Source: Woeseiaceae bacterium
GTDB taxonomy: Bacteria; Pseudomonadota; Gammaproteobacteria; Steroidobacterales; Woeseiaceae
Assembly: GCA_021773075.1 (NCBI GenBank)
Contig: JAJFKT010000035.1
Span: 310,001 to 374,000 of the forward strand
Reading direction: 5' to 3'
DNA: 64,000 bases
The notes beneath the pieces are model-generated. The model had not been told where the DNA came from, did not search any database, and was given only the letters and a program-made list of their open reading frames with translations. A program made the position numbers and the translations under genes. Below are positions 16,256 to 24,730 of this stretch, piece after piece; the stretch's first letter is position 1; every line of letters begins with the position of its first letter.

Positions 16256-17485
16256 TTGAACATCGTTTTCCGACTGGCGTGGCGCAATCTTTGGAGGCAC
16301 CCAAAACGCACCTGGTTGACTATGGGCGCGATGATCTTCTCGAATCTCCTGTTGATTCTCATGATGTCTATCCAGTTTGGCATGTACCAGATGATGATCG
16401 ACAACACGCTGCAGATATTTACAGGCCATGTGCAGGTGCAGGCATCAGGATATCTCGACGACAAGAAAATGCGGCAGACCGTCGCCAATATCGTACCGCT
16501 GGCGGAGTCGATTCGAGATGCTCTCAAATCCGAAAAAGTAGCGGCGCGAGGACTGGCGTTTGCTTTGGCGTCCAGCGAGGAGCGCAGCTACGGAATCGCG
16601 GTCTACGGCGTGGAGCCGGCTTTCGAGCCAGAGGTATCCACGATTCCCGGATTGCTCATTGAGGGCGAGTATCTGAGTGATCCGAATGCGACCGAAATTA
16701 TCGTTGGCAGCGTGCTCGCAAGAAACCTAAAAGTTGGCATTGGTGACGAACTAACGCTGTTGGGAAGCGGTGTCGATGGATCTTTCGCGGCGACAGTCGC
16801 GACCGTCAAAGGGATTTTCGAAAGCGGCCTGAAGGATATCGATCGCAGCGTGTCGGAAATACCCATTGGTCTATTCGACGACACTTTCTTCATGCAGGGC
16901 AGTGGACATCACATTAGTATTTTTGGCGAAAGTCTGGAGGATGTTGCGTATGTGCAGTCGCAAGTTGAGAGTCTGCTGCCTAAAGACTCCGGTCTCCTTG
17001 TTCCCGACTGGAATTTACTCCAGCCGGGCGTCAGGCAGGCGATTCAGGCTGACATGGGCAGCGCCTTCTTCATGTACTTTATCTTGGTGGTTTTGGTTTC
17101 ATTTAGTGTTCTGAATACACAGCTGATGTCCGTGCTCGAACGCACGCGCGAGTTCGGTATCGTGATGGCATTAGGTCTGAAGCCGGGCCGGCTTGGCCGA
17201 TTGGTCATTTTGGAGACGGCGATAATGGGCCTACTTGGCACCTTGCTCGGAATGATAGTCGGTGCAATCGTGACGCTTTGGGTCGGCCACGTTGGCTTTT
17301 CAATTCCTGGAATGGACGATATGGCGGCTCAGTTTAATTTGCCGAGCCGTATGTACCCACGTCTTACACTACTTTCACTGGCAGCAGGCCCACTTATCGT
17401 ATACGCATTTACGCTTCTGGCTGCGGTGTATCCGGCCGTTCGCCTGCGGCGCTTACAGCCGGTTGAAGCAATGAGGGTGGCCTGA
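16256..17485 (+). CDS. FtsX/LolE-type ABC permease (first)
   Basis: 409 residues, started by TTG three bases after the LolA-like stop, with GAGAG upstream. Topology is of the MacB/LolCE class: one N-terminal helix (about 22-42), a large periplasmic domain (about 45-270) and three C-terminal helices. FREFGIVMALGLKPGRLGRL-type coupling sequence is near 295-313 (TREFGIVMALGLKPG). The N-terminal amphipathic motif LAWRNLWRHPKRTW is shared with the next gene. It would pair with the second permease and the ATPase to lift a lipid or lipoprotein out of the inner membrane. It overlaps the next gene by one base. Confidence 0.9.
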   Translation: MNIVFRLAWRNLWRHPKRTWLTMGAMIFSNLLLILMMSIQFGMYQMMIDNTLQIFTGHVQVQASGYLDDKKMRQTVANIVPLAESIRDALKSEKVAARGLAFALASSEERSYGIAVYGVEPAFEPEVSTIPGLLIEGEYLSDPNATEIIVGSVLARNLKVGIGDELTLLGSGVDGSFAATVATVKGIFESGLKDIDRSVSEIPIGLFDDTFFMQGSGHHISIFGESLEDVAYVQSQVESLLPKDSGLLVPDWNLLQPGVRQAIQADMGSAFFMYFILVVLVSFSVLNTQLMSVLERTREFGIVMALGLKPGRLGRLVILETAIMGLLGTLLGMIVGAIVTLWVGHVGFSIPGMDDMAAQFNLPSRMYPRLTLLSLAAGPLIVYAFTLLAAVYPAVRLRRLQPVEAMRVA

Positions 17486-18708
17486 TGTTCAAAGTCCTGA
17501 CGATGCTCGCCTGGCGTAATCTGTGGCGTAACCATCGACGCACAACGATCATGTTGGCGGCGATCGGTGTCGGCGTTTGGGCAATGATATTTATGACTGC
17601 TATGACGCGCGGCATGGTTGACCAAATGATCGCAGACGGTATTAAGGCCTTGCCCGGACACGTGCAATTACACCATCCGGATTTCCTGGATGATCCAAGT
17701 ATTAACAACCTGGTTCCATTCAACGACGACGAGTTGCAGCAACGATTTGGTAATGCGGGTTTTGCCGCGTGGGCGAGCCGCGTTCGAGTTCCTGCGATTG
17801 TGACAAGCGAGCGCGATTCTCGCGGTGTCACATTACTCGCGATCGATCCTGACGCTGAAGCAGACGTTTCGTTTGTCAATTACGACGAAGTCGAAGGCCG
17901 TTTTCTTGAGAGCGGTGACGATAAGGGAATCGTATTGGGCAGGAAACTGGCTGAAATACTGGAGACAGAAGTCGGCAAGCGCGTCGTAATAATGAGTCAG
18001 GACCCAGACAATCAAATCGCTGACCGGGGGTTGCGCGTTGTCGGGCTGTTTACCGCGAGTACCGGTGCTGTCGAAGAGGCCTACGTCTTTATGGGCAAGA
18101 ATACGGCTCAAAAGATGCTCGGAATTGGCAACGCGACAACAGAGGTAGTGTTTCTTGGCGATGACTATCGGCAGGTTGACCCGTTATATGAGGCCGTTGT
18201 GGAGCGGGTCGGAAACAATGTCGAAGTGACCCGCTGGTACGACGTCGACGCATATCTCGGCAGCATGATGCGCGTAATGGATGGTTTTGTCCTTGTCTGG
18301 GTCGTAGTGATCTTTCTTGCGCTGTCTTTCGGTTTGGTGAACACCCTGGTGATGGCCGTATTCGAGCGTATTCGCGAGATTGGCCTGATGCTGGCGCTGG
18401 GCATGAAACCGGCCAGCATTCTTGGACAAATCGTTATTGAGTCGATGATGTTGCTGGTGGTCGGCCTGTGTATCGGCAATCTACTTTCGTGGGCGACCGT
18501 CGTTCCGTTGCAAGACGGCATCGATATTTCTTTCGTCGCCGAAGGCATGGAGATGTTCGGTGCGGCAAGCATGCTGTATCCACGCTTATACTTAAACGAC
18601 ATGATTCTCGCGAACATCGTCGTACTTGTACTTGGCTTTCTCGCAAGCCTTTCACCCGCCTGGCGCGCTTCGCGTTATGAGCCGGTGGAAGCCATAACAA
18701 AGGTCTAA
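17485..18708 (+). CDS. FtsX/LolE-type ABC permease (second)
   Basis: 407 residues, paralogous to the preceding permease. The N-terminus is LAWRNLWRNHRRTT, there is one helix at about 21-42, a periplasmic domain to about 260, then three helices with EIGLMLALGMKPASI near 295-309. The terminal ARRL-type segment RASRYEPVEAITKV is the usual FtsX-family tail. Two different permeases plus one ATPase mirror LolC/LolE with LolD. The TGATG start overlaps the previous stop and its own TAATG overlaps the ATPase start, so translation is coupled throughout. Confidence 0.9.
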   Translation: MFKVLTMLAWRNLWRNHRRTTIMLAAIGVGVWAMIFMTAMTRGMVDQMIADGIKALPGHVQLHHPDFLDDPSINNLVPFNDDELQQRFGNAGFAAWASRVRVPAIVTSERDSRGVTLLAIDPDAEADVSFVNYDEVEGRFLESGDDKGIVLGRKLAEILETEVGKRVVIMSQDPDNQIADRGLRVVGLFTASTGAVEEAYVFMGKNTAQKMLGIGNATTEVVFLGDDYRQVDPLYEAVVERVGNNVEVTRWYDVDAYLGSMMRVMDGFVLVWVVVIFLALSFGLVNTLVMAVFERIREIGLMLALGMKPASILGQIVIESMMLLVVGLCIGNLLSWATVVPLQDGIDISFVAEGMEMFGAASMLYPRLYLNDMILANIVVLVLGFLASLSPAWRASRYEPVEAITKV

Positions 18709-19403
18709 TGATGACTGCTGTTCGATGTATAGATTTATGCAAAACGTACCGTCAGGGTGATCAGGACATCAAGGCACTCGACCATGTCAGTATCGAAATC
18801 ACAAAGGGTGGTTTCGTTTGTTTGTCAGCACCGTCCGGAGGTGGCAAAACAACGCTATTGAACGCGATTGGTGGGCTGGATATTCCGGACAGTGGTGAGG
18901 TTCATGTTGCCGGACAGCGCATTGATAATTTGAGCAAAGGAGATCTTGCTGATCTTCGATTAAGACAAATCGGCTTCGTATTTCAGGCCTATAACCTGAT
19001 TCCCGTGCTGTCTGCACGCGAGAACGTTGAGTTCGTAATGCAGGTTCAGGGCGTGCCCGCGGCCGACAGAAAAGACAAGTCATTCGCGATTCTCAAAGAA
19101 GTAGGGCTGGCCGGGCTTGAAAGCCGTCGGCCTGCGGAAATGTCCGGCGGGCAGCAGCAACGCGTCGCTGTCGCGCGTGCGATCGCATCAAAGCCCGCGC
19201 TGATACTTGCCGACGAACCTACCGCTAATCTGGATTCGAAAACCTCAGACGAGCTAATGGAGCTATTCACCGAATTGAACGAGAAGCACAATTCGACCTT
19301 TGTCATCGCCTCGCATGACCAGCGGGTGATGGCCTATGCCAAACGGCTGGTGCGAATGCTGGACGGCAGGATTGTAGAAGACATTGATCAGCGCGCTGCC
19401 TAA
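18708..19403 (+). CDS. LolD/MacB-like ABC ATPase
   Basis: 231 residues, the LolD size. Walker A APSGGGKTT is at about 41-49, the Q-loop FVFQAYNLIPVLSARENV near 87-104 is of the LolD/MacB/FtsE type, the signature MSGGQQQR is near 145, and Walker B LILADEP is followed by TANLDSKTS. An H-loop IASHDQRV is present. It powers the two preceding FtsX-type permeases. Two adjacent ATGs (18708, 18711) are possible starts. The gene's 3' end overlaps the TTG start of the outer-membrane protein by 20 bases, which binds the last gene firmly to the operon. Confidence 0.93.
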   Translation: MMTAVRCIDLCKTYRQGDQDIKALDHVSIEITKGGFVCLSAPSGGGKTTLLNAIGGLDIPDSGEVHVAGQRIDNLSKGDLADLRLRQIGFVFQAYNLIPVLSARENVEFVMQVQGVPAADRKDKSFAILKEVGLAGLESRRPAEMSGGQQQRVAVARAIASKPALILADEPTANLDSKTSDELMELFTELNEKHNSTFVIASHDQRVMAYAKRLVRMLDGRIVEDIDQRAA

Positions 19404-20604
19404 ATTTTCGCTATTGCTGGTCGTTGCGACCGGCGTTTCTTTCGCAGACGAGACGAGAGTCGAATTCGATGGACACGCGAAGTTCCGCGTCGAAGGCCTG
19501 AGCTTTCCATCGGACAGCCTGTTTCACGACAGCGTTGGCAGCGAATCGATGGATACGCAGGGCGAGCTTCGCCTGAATCTCGAAACACGCAGGAACGGCT
19601 GGACCTTTCAAGCCAGCTATCAGTTAGTGGCAATGTCTGGCAAGACCTTGAGGGTGCCGAGTGATGAGCGACGATTTTTCGACTTGTCCGCAACGATGGA
19701 TGAGAGTAGTACTTCGCTCGCATTGCATCGACTGGACCGATTGTGGGTCGGATATACCGGCGAGAAAACGGTGTTGCGATTTGGTCGTCAGGCACTGTCC
19801 TGGGGCAATGGCCTGTTTTACGCCCCCATGGATCTGGTCAACCCGTTCGATCCCGCTGCAGTCGCCTTTGAGTACAAAGCGGGTGATGACATGTTTTACC
19901 TGCAATATCTGCGTGACGACGGCGCCGATGTGCAGGGCGCTTACGTCATTCGGCGCGATATTCGCTCCGGGGATGTCGATGCAGACCAGGCGACGACGGC
20001 ACTCAAGTACCACGGTTTCGCGGCGTCGTTTGAGTACGATTTGCTGGTGGCAGAGCAATACGGTGACCAGGTTGCTGGTCTGGGACTCGGTCGCGGCATT
20101 GGCGGAGCTCAATGGGGTGGTGACATCGTCCTGACGCACACTGATCTCGATACCTACGTGCAATTAGTCACCAATGTCAGCTACTCATGGACAATGGCCG
20201 ACAGGAACATGAGCGGTACGTTCGAGTATCACTTCAACGGTTTTGGGCTGGAGAATGGCGACTATAATCCGCTGGCTCTGGCGGCAAACCCGGATCTTCT
20301 CGTGCGTCTGAGTCGAGGCGAATTGTTTACGTCCGGAAGACACTATCTCGCTGCAAGCCTAATGATCGAATTAACTCCGTTGTGGACCGTCTCGCCGACT
20401 TTGCTCGGAAATATTACTGATCCAAGCGCACTGATTCAGCTGGTGACGAATTACAGCCTGTCGGACAATGCGGCGATTTTGGGTAGTTTGAACATCCCGC
20501 TGGGGAGTAATGGTAGCGAGTTTGGCGGTATCGAATCCGGCGTGCCCGGACGTTACTTGTCCAGCAACGCGGGTGTATTTGTCCAGCTGGCGTGGTACTT
20601 CTAG
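19384..20604 (+). CDS. Outer-membrane beta-barrel protein of the LolA/FtsX operon
   Basis: 406 residues. A TTG start lies inside the ATPase gene, followed by a signal peptide (KFSLLLVVATGVSFA, cut near residue 21). The mature chain is rich in alternating strands and ends in LAWYF, a classic outer-membrane barrel C-terminus. The block RFGRQALSWGNGLFYAPMD near 138-156, followed by LVNPFDP, occurs in porin-like and DUF1302-like barrels. No exact family is claimed. Its place at the end of an operon encoding a periplasmic lipid chaperone and an ABC lifter suggests it receives or stabilises the transported lipid or lipoprotein at the outer membrane. This role is inference. Confidence 0.82.
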   Translation: MISALPKFSLLLVVATGVSFADETRVEFDGHAKFRVEGLSFPSDSLFHDSVGSESMDTQGELRLNLETRRNGWTFQASYQLVAMSGKTLRVPSDERRFFDLSATMDESSTSLALHRLDRLWVGYTGEKTVLRFGRQALSWGNGLFYAPMDLVNPFDPAAVAFEYKAGDDMFYLQYLRDDGADVQGAYVIRRDIRSGDVDADQATTALKYHGFAASFEYDLLVAEQYGDQVAGLGLGRGIGGAQWGGDIVLTHTDLDTYVQLVTNVSYSWTMADRNMSGTFEYHFNGFGLENGDYNPLALAANPDLLVRLSRGELFTSGRHYLAASLMIELTPLWTVSPTLLGNITDPSALIQLVTNYSLSDNAAILGSLNIPLGSNGSEFGGIESGVPGRYLSSNAGVFVQLAWYF

Positions 20605-21155
20605 CCGTTTTCGAGGCTGGCCATCAGCCGCCGAAACGCGGACTCAATCTCTAGCTCAAATACCGGATCCTTAATACGTAATAGCGGCTCAACATCGGGC
20701 ATCTCCGTATCGTCGTCGAAAACCTCTGAAACTTTCTTGAACAATTCCTTTTCTTCCCATTGCATATGCGTTCGAAGTCGCTGCACATACTTGTCGCAGT
20801 CGACAATGAATTGTTCGCGGCGCACAGCCGCTCCGGCGACGATCGCGTCTACGTCGTCACGCAGAGCCGTACCAAGCGCGGCGATCTCCTGGTGGTCCAC
20901 AGCCACGTTGGCCAGGTCATCTGCCAGCTGCGGCTGTCGCGCCACCATTTTGGAATAGAGGATGTCTTCCTTCGGATGGTGCACCGCATCCGGATAGACG
21001 GTCATATAGCGCATGATTTCGTCTATAAGCTCGATATCAGGATCGATACCAGACTTCGCGGTTGCGGTTGCGTCAGCAAGAACGTCGAGCACAACTGCCA
21101 TGTTGCGATGATCCTCTCGCAACTCGTCAAGGAGCTGGTGCGGGTTGGTTTCCAT
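20601..21155 (-). CDS. Hemerythrin HHE domain protein
   Basis: 184 residues from ATG 21155 (an upstream TTG at 21164 would add three). It is a four-helix HHE protein with the expected di-iron ligands spread along the chain: EDHRNM near 14-19, HHPKEDILY near 57-65, VDHQEI near 84-89 and HMQWEEKELF near 128-137. Such proteins bind O2 or NO or respond to iron and redox stress. It is convergent with the outer-membrane barrel gene, overlapping by four bases. The DUF937 and LysM/BON genes upstream are on the same strand but each has its own gap (74 and 22 bases), so a shared operon is possible but not certain. Confidence 0.9.
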   Translation of the reverse strand: METNPHQLLDELREDHRNMAVVLDVLADATATAKSGIDPDIELIDEIMRYMTVYPDAVHHPKEDILYSKMVARQPQLADDLANVAVDHQEIAALGTALRDDVDAIVAGAAVRREQFIVDCDKYVQRLRTHMQWEEKELFKKVSEVFDDDTEMPDVEPLLRIKDPVFELEIESAFRRLMASLENG

Positions 21156-21229
21156 ACCACGCAATGCTGCCGCACCGGAGCTGGACGCGCTATCAGGATT
21201 ACCACCTACTGGCGGGCCTGCATTACTCC

Positions 21230-21700
21230 CTAAAAGAACTTTCTCGCCATTCCCAGGAGATCGCCGAGCCCACCAGTGTCTTCGGACGAGTTCTTCTTGC
21301 TCATTGCGCCCATCGCCAGCGTTGCCAGTAATGGCAGGGCCTTCTTGATCAAGCTGGCGTCGATCCCGGTATCTTGCCCAGCCGCTTTCGCAACCGCACG
21401 ACTTGCGTCCTTGCTGCCCAGCAAATGGCCCAGAATTTTGTTGCCATCCAGCCGAGTGTCATCCGACTGCATCAACTCAGGCTTATCGAGGTAACGATCA
21501 TGCTGTCCTTTCTGGAGTGCGCTCTGCAATCCCGACAGACCACCACCGCCACTTGCGTTCTTGGCCAGCCCGCCCAACAAAGCCGGCGCTAACGCGCTGA
21601 CGAGTTTGGAAGTATCGCCGGAGCCGAGTCCAACCACCTTCGCCAGTTGCCCAATGCTGTCACCACCGCCGCTGCTTTTCAGTAAATCTAAAAGGTCCAT
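21230..21700 (-). CDS. DUF937 domain protein
   Basis: 156 residues, low in aromatics and rich in Gly, Ser, Leu and Lys. The N-terminal MDLLDLLKSSGGGDSIGQLA and the APALLGGLAKNASGGGGLSGL repeat-like region are typical of DUF937 (YidB-like) proteins. The HLLGSKDASRAVAKAAGQ and LLATLAMGAMSKK segments complete the domain. The function is unknown. It follows the LysM/BON gene by 22 bases on the same strand, so the two are probably co-transcribed; both are small soluble proteins without a signal peptide. Confidence 0.85.
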   Translation of the reverse strand: MDLLDLLKSSGGGDSIGQLAKVVGLGSGDTSKLVSALAPALLGGLAKNASGGGGLSGLQSALQKGQHDRYLDKPELMQSDDTRLDGNKILGHLLGSKDASRAVAKAAGQDTGIDASLIKKALPLLATLAMGAMSKKNSSEDTGGLGDLLGMARKFF

Positions 21701-21722
21701 TTCTTGTTCCTGTTGTCAGTAA

Positions 21723-22169
21723 TTATTCGGACGGAATTCGGATTTTTTGCCCAGGATAAATCTTGTTCGGATCCGAAAGAATGTCGCGGTTGGCTTCGAA
21801 GATTTTCGTGTATTTCGACGCATTACCGTAAAAGCGCTTCGCGATGCCACCGAGTGTATCGCCACTGACGATTTCGTAAACCTCTACTTCTTCTTCAGGC
21901 TCCTCCGGAAGCGGCTCAGGCGCACGAAGATCGTCTGCAATGATTTTCTCAACGCCCTGGATGTTTCCGGCAATCAGAATTGCGCTTTTACGAACGTCCG
22001 CGTTAACGCAGTCGCCGCAAATAGTTGCGACACCGTCGTCGAATTCAACCTCGAGATTGCTAAGGCCACTTGTTTTGATCTCCAGATGTTGCTTGATGTT
22101 ATCTGCCGCTTCCGAGTCGGTATCGAAAACCTGACGTCCTACATCTTTTACGAAGTCGAAAAGTCCCAT
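21723..22169 (-). CDS. BON-LysM protein (YgaU/Kbp-like)
   Basis: 148 residues. An N-terminal MGLFDFVKDVGRQVFD and a BON domain (about 25-80, LEVEFDDGVATICGDC, then VEKII) are followed by an acidic linker (PEPLPEEPEEEVEVYE) and a C-terminal LysM domain (YEIVSGDTLGGIAKRFYGNA, then YPGQKIRIP). This is the architecture and length of E. coli YgaU (Kbp), a cytoplasmic K+-binding protein. There is no signal peptide, consistent with that homologue. It is divergent from the M48 lipoprotein gene. Confidence 0.9.
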   Translation of the reverse strand: MGLFDFVKDVGRQVFDTDSEAADNIKQHLEIKTSGLSNLEVEFDDGVATICGDCVNADVRKSAILIAGNIQGVEKIIADDLRAPEPLPEEPEEEVEVYEIVSGDTLGGIAKRFYGNASKYTKIFEANRDILSDPNKIYPGQKIRIPSE

Positions 22170-22275
22170 TTTTTTCTCCCTTATGCTGATTGTTATCGCT
22201 TATTGACGCACGCTGTGGCCTTTTAGTCACATATGCCGTCTGTATACTAAGAGCTTAACTAATTCGGGGTTGGTC

Positions 22276-23811
22276 ATGCGTACGTTTGCTTTGTTTTTGA
22301 CGATTATTTTTCTTTTCCTGACCGGATGCTCAGTTAATCCAGTAACCGGTAAGCGTGAGCTGATGATGGTGAGCACCGCGCAGCAGATCCAAATGGGCAA
22401 ACAGAACTATTCGCCCATGCAGCAATCGCAAGGCGGCAGCTACGACGTTGATCCCGAGCTCACTCGCTACGTCCAGGGTGTCGGTGCAAAAGTGGCGGCA
22501 CAAAGTGGTGTGACATTGCCCTACGAATTTGTCGTGTTGAATAATTCCGTGCCGAATGCGTGGGCGTTGCCTGGCGGCAAGATCGCGATCAACCGTGGGT
22601 TGTTAACGGAGTTGAAATCGGAATCTGAATTGGCGGCCGTGCTGGGACATGAGGCGGTGCACGCCGCGGCGCGGCATACCGCAAGACAAATTTCTCGCAG
22701 CCAGATCATGCAAGTTGGCGTGGCAGCGACGGCGATCGCGACCAGCGATAGCGACTATGGAAATATGTTTGCAGGTGGTGCCAGTCTGCTGGCCCAAATG
22801 AGCCTGTCAAAGTATGGACGCAGTGCGGAGCTGGAATCCGATTTCTACGGCATGCAATACATGTCGCAAGCAGGTTACAACCCACAGGGAGCGGTCCGCC
22901 TGCAGGAGACTTTCGTCCGTTTGAGCGAAGGCAGGCAATCCGATTGGCTGAGCGGTCTGTTCGCCAGCCATCCGCCATCGCGGGAGCGAGTGAAGGCCAA
23001 TATTGCGACTGCCGCGACATTGCCCAGTGGGGGTGACGACGGCCGCGAACGATTTGCGGCGGCGATGCGAAATACGATGCGCACAATGCCAGCCTACGAA
23101 GCCTACGACGAAGGACGAAAGGCCCTGTCCGAAAAAAAGATCGATGAAGCACTCACTCTGTCCAACAAAGCGCTGAATCAATACGGCGAAGAAGCCCACT
23201 TTCACGCCCTGCGTGGTGACGTCAGGTTGGCCGCGGACAAGTTCGACATGGCTTTAACAAATTACAATCGGGCGATTAGTCGACGCGACAATTTTTTCTA
23301 CTATCATTTGCAACGTGGTATTACCCAAAAAGAGCTCGGACGGACAGATAGCGCGATAACGGATCTGACGCGAAGCCTGGAGTTATTACCGACTGCGCCA
23401 GCCCATTTCGCTCTGGGCGAAATTGCAGAAGAACGCAACAACTTGCCAACCGCAATTGAGCACTACAAGGTCGTTGCGAAGTCCGGCGGAGACTACGGCA
23501 AAGTAGCGACCGCGGCGCTCGTGAAACTGGAGTTGCCAACAAACCCTGGCGCCTATATTGCCAAAGGCTGTGATGCGGATAGCAATGGCAATCTCGTCGT
23601 TTCGGTACGAAACGACACGACCGTACAAATCACTGGTGTTCAGGTCGTCGTGACACAGAACGACACTTCTGGGCGTCCCGTGCAGCAGCGATTTAGTATA
23701 CGCGGGCAGATTCCTCCCGGTCAGATCGCAAGCGTAAACACGGGATTGGGCCCGTATACCCGTGGCAGCAGTTGTCCGGTCGAGATTTCTGCAGCTCAAA
23801 TCGCGAACTAA
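22276..23811 (+). CDS. M48-family metalloprotease lipoprotein with TPR region (BepA-like)
   Basis: 511 residues from ATG 22276, where GGGGT gives a ribosome site; an earlier TTG adds only two. A signal peptide with lipobox LTGC (Cys18) predicts a membrane lipoprotein in the periplasm. The zinc motif HEAVH is at 125-129, with a third ligand Glu185 in AELESDF. After the protease domain (to about 260) there are TPR-like helices (about 280-430) and a beta-rich C-terminal domain (about 435-511). BepA uses this protease plus TPR layout for outer-membrane protein quality control. The extra C-terminal domain is longer than in E. coli BepA. Nearby, -10-like TATACT is at 22243-22248. Confidence 0.9.
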   Translation: MRTFALFLTIIFLFLTGCSVNPVTGKRELMMVSTAQQIQMGKQNYSPMQQSQGGSYDVDPELTRYVQGVGAKVAAQSGVTLPYEFVVLNNSVPNAWALPGGKIAINRGLLTELKSESELAAVLGHEAVHAAARHTARQISRSQIMQVGVAATAIATSDSDYGNMFAGGASLLAQMSLSKYGRSAELESDFYGMQYMSQAGYNPQGAVRLQETFVRLSEGRQSDWLSGLFASHPPSRERVKANIATAATLPSGGDDGRERFAAAMRNTMRTMPAYEAYDEGRKALSEKKIDEALTLSNKALNQYGEEAHFHALRGDVRLAADKFDMALTNYNRAISRRDNFFYYHLQRGITQKELGRTDSAITDLTRSLELLPTAPAHFALGEIAEERNNLPTAIEHYKVVAKSGGDYGKVATAALVKLELPTNPGAYIAKGCDADSNGNLVVSVRNDTTVQITGVQVVVTQNDTSGRPVQQRFSIRGQIPPGQIASVNTGLGPYTRGSSCPVEISAAQIAN

Positions 23812-23915
23812 AAGCATTGCGGCGTAATCGAAGTCTTACATAGTCGATATCCTCGGTTACAATGGCGAGCCGACGCACAGATGCGTCGTATTCGAGCCGA
23901 TGTGGAGACCAGCTT

Positions 23916-24644
23916 TTGAGCATTTTGCGCTACACAGTACCGAATAGTTTTACGGCGTTGAGCCTGTTGTTGGGTGTTGCGTCGATCGTTACGACGCAAT
24001 TGGGCGACCTGGAGCTGGCCGCGTGGATTATTGTCTGGTGTGGTCTGCTGGACGTGATGGATGGTGTCTCTGCCCGCATGCTCAACGCGACCTCCAGCTT
24101 CGGCGCTGAGTTCGATTCAATGGCCGACCTCGTTTCATTTGGCGTAGCGCCCGCCGTGCTCGTCCTGAATGCGGGAATGCAAATTGGCGGTGTCGAGTAT
24201 GACAGTGGCCAGTTTTGGGTCCTGTTGGTGGCGGTTGCCGTATTCGTTTTGGCCGGCGCGATGCGCCTTGCTCGCTTCAATCTGACGTCCGAAGAGTCAA
24301 CAGATGGCTGGTTTGCTGGCGTGCCCATCACTGCCGCTGGCGGAGGACTAATATCGTCGATCGTTCTCGTTATGATTTATTACGAAGAGATTGCCGCGTC
24401 GATGCCACTGCGTCTGTACCTGCCTGTGTTGATGTTTGTGCTCGCGCTCCTGATGGTTTCCCGAATACGGTTCCCGAAAGCAACTCGACGCAAGAGTAAC
24501 TTCATCAACGTTTTTCAGGTCCTCTCGATCTCGGGCATTTACTATTGCGGCATTACACGAACTTACCCGGAATACCTCCTGGGTATCGGCTTGTTTCTGA
24601 TGATCGCTGGCATCATCGCGGGCCGTATTACTCGCAATCACTAA
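23916..24644 (+). CDS. pssA: CDP-diacylglycerol-serine O-phosphatidyltransferase
   Basis: 242 residues from TTG 23916, chosen because GGAG lies eight bases upstream and MSILRYTVPNSFT is the usual family start; the ATG at 23862 would add 18 polar residues. The CDP-alcohol phosphotransferase signature DG-x2-AR-x8-G-x3-D-x3-D is perfect: D49, G50, A53, R54, G63, D67, D71. About eight membrane helices are present. It makes phosphatidylserine, the precursor of phosphatidylethanolamine. The integral-membrane form differs from the soluble PssA of E. coli. It stands alone between the M48 and metzincin protease genes. Confidence 0.88.
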   Translation: MSILRYTVPNSFTALSLLLGVASIVTTQLGDLELAAWIIVWCGLLDVMDGVSARMLNATSSFGAEFDSMADLVSFGVAPAVLVLNAGMQIGGVEYDSGQFWVLLVAVAVFVLAGAMRLARFNLTSEESTDGWFAGVPITAAGGGLISSIVLVMIYYEEIAASMPLRLYLPVLMFVLALLMVSRIRFPKATRRKSNFINVFQVLSISGIYYCGITRTYPEYLLGIGLFLMIAGIIAGRITRNH

Positions 24645-24730
24645 TGTCCACGAGGCATGAAGAGTAGGTGGCGCTGGTAACCGGGGTCGGCGCAGGCTTA
24701 TAGTAGCGGCCAGTATTTCAGGGGGAAACT

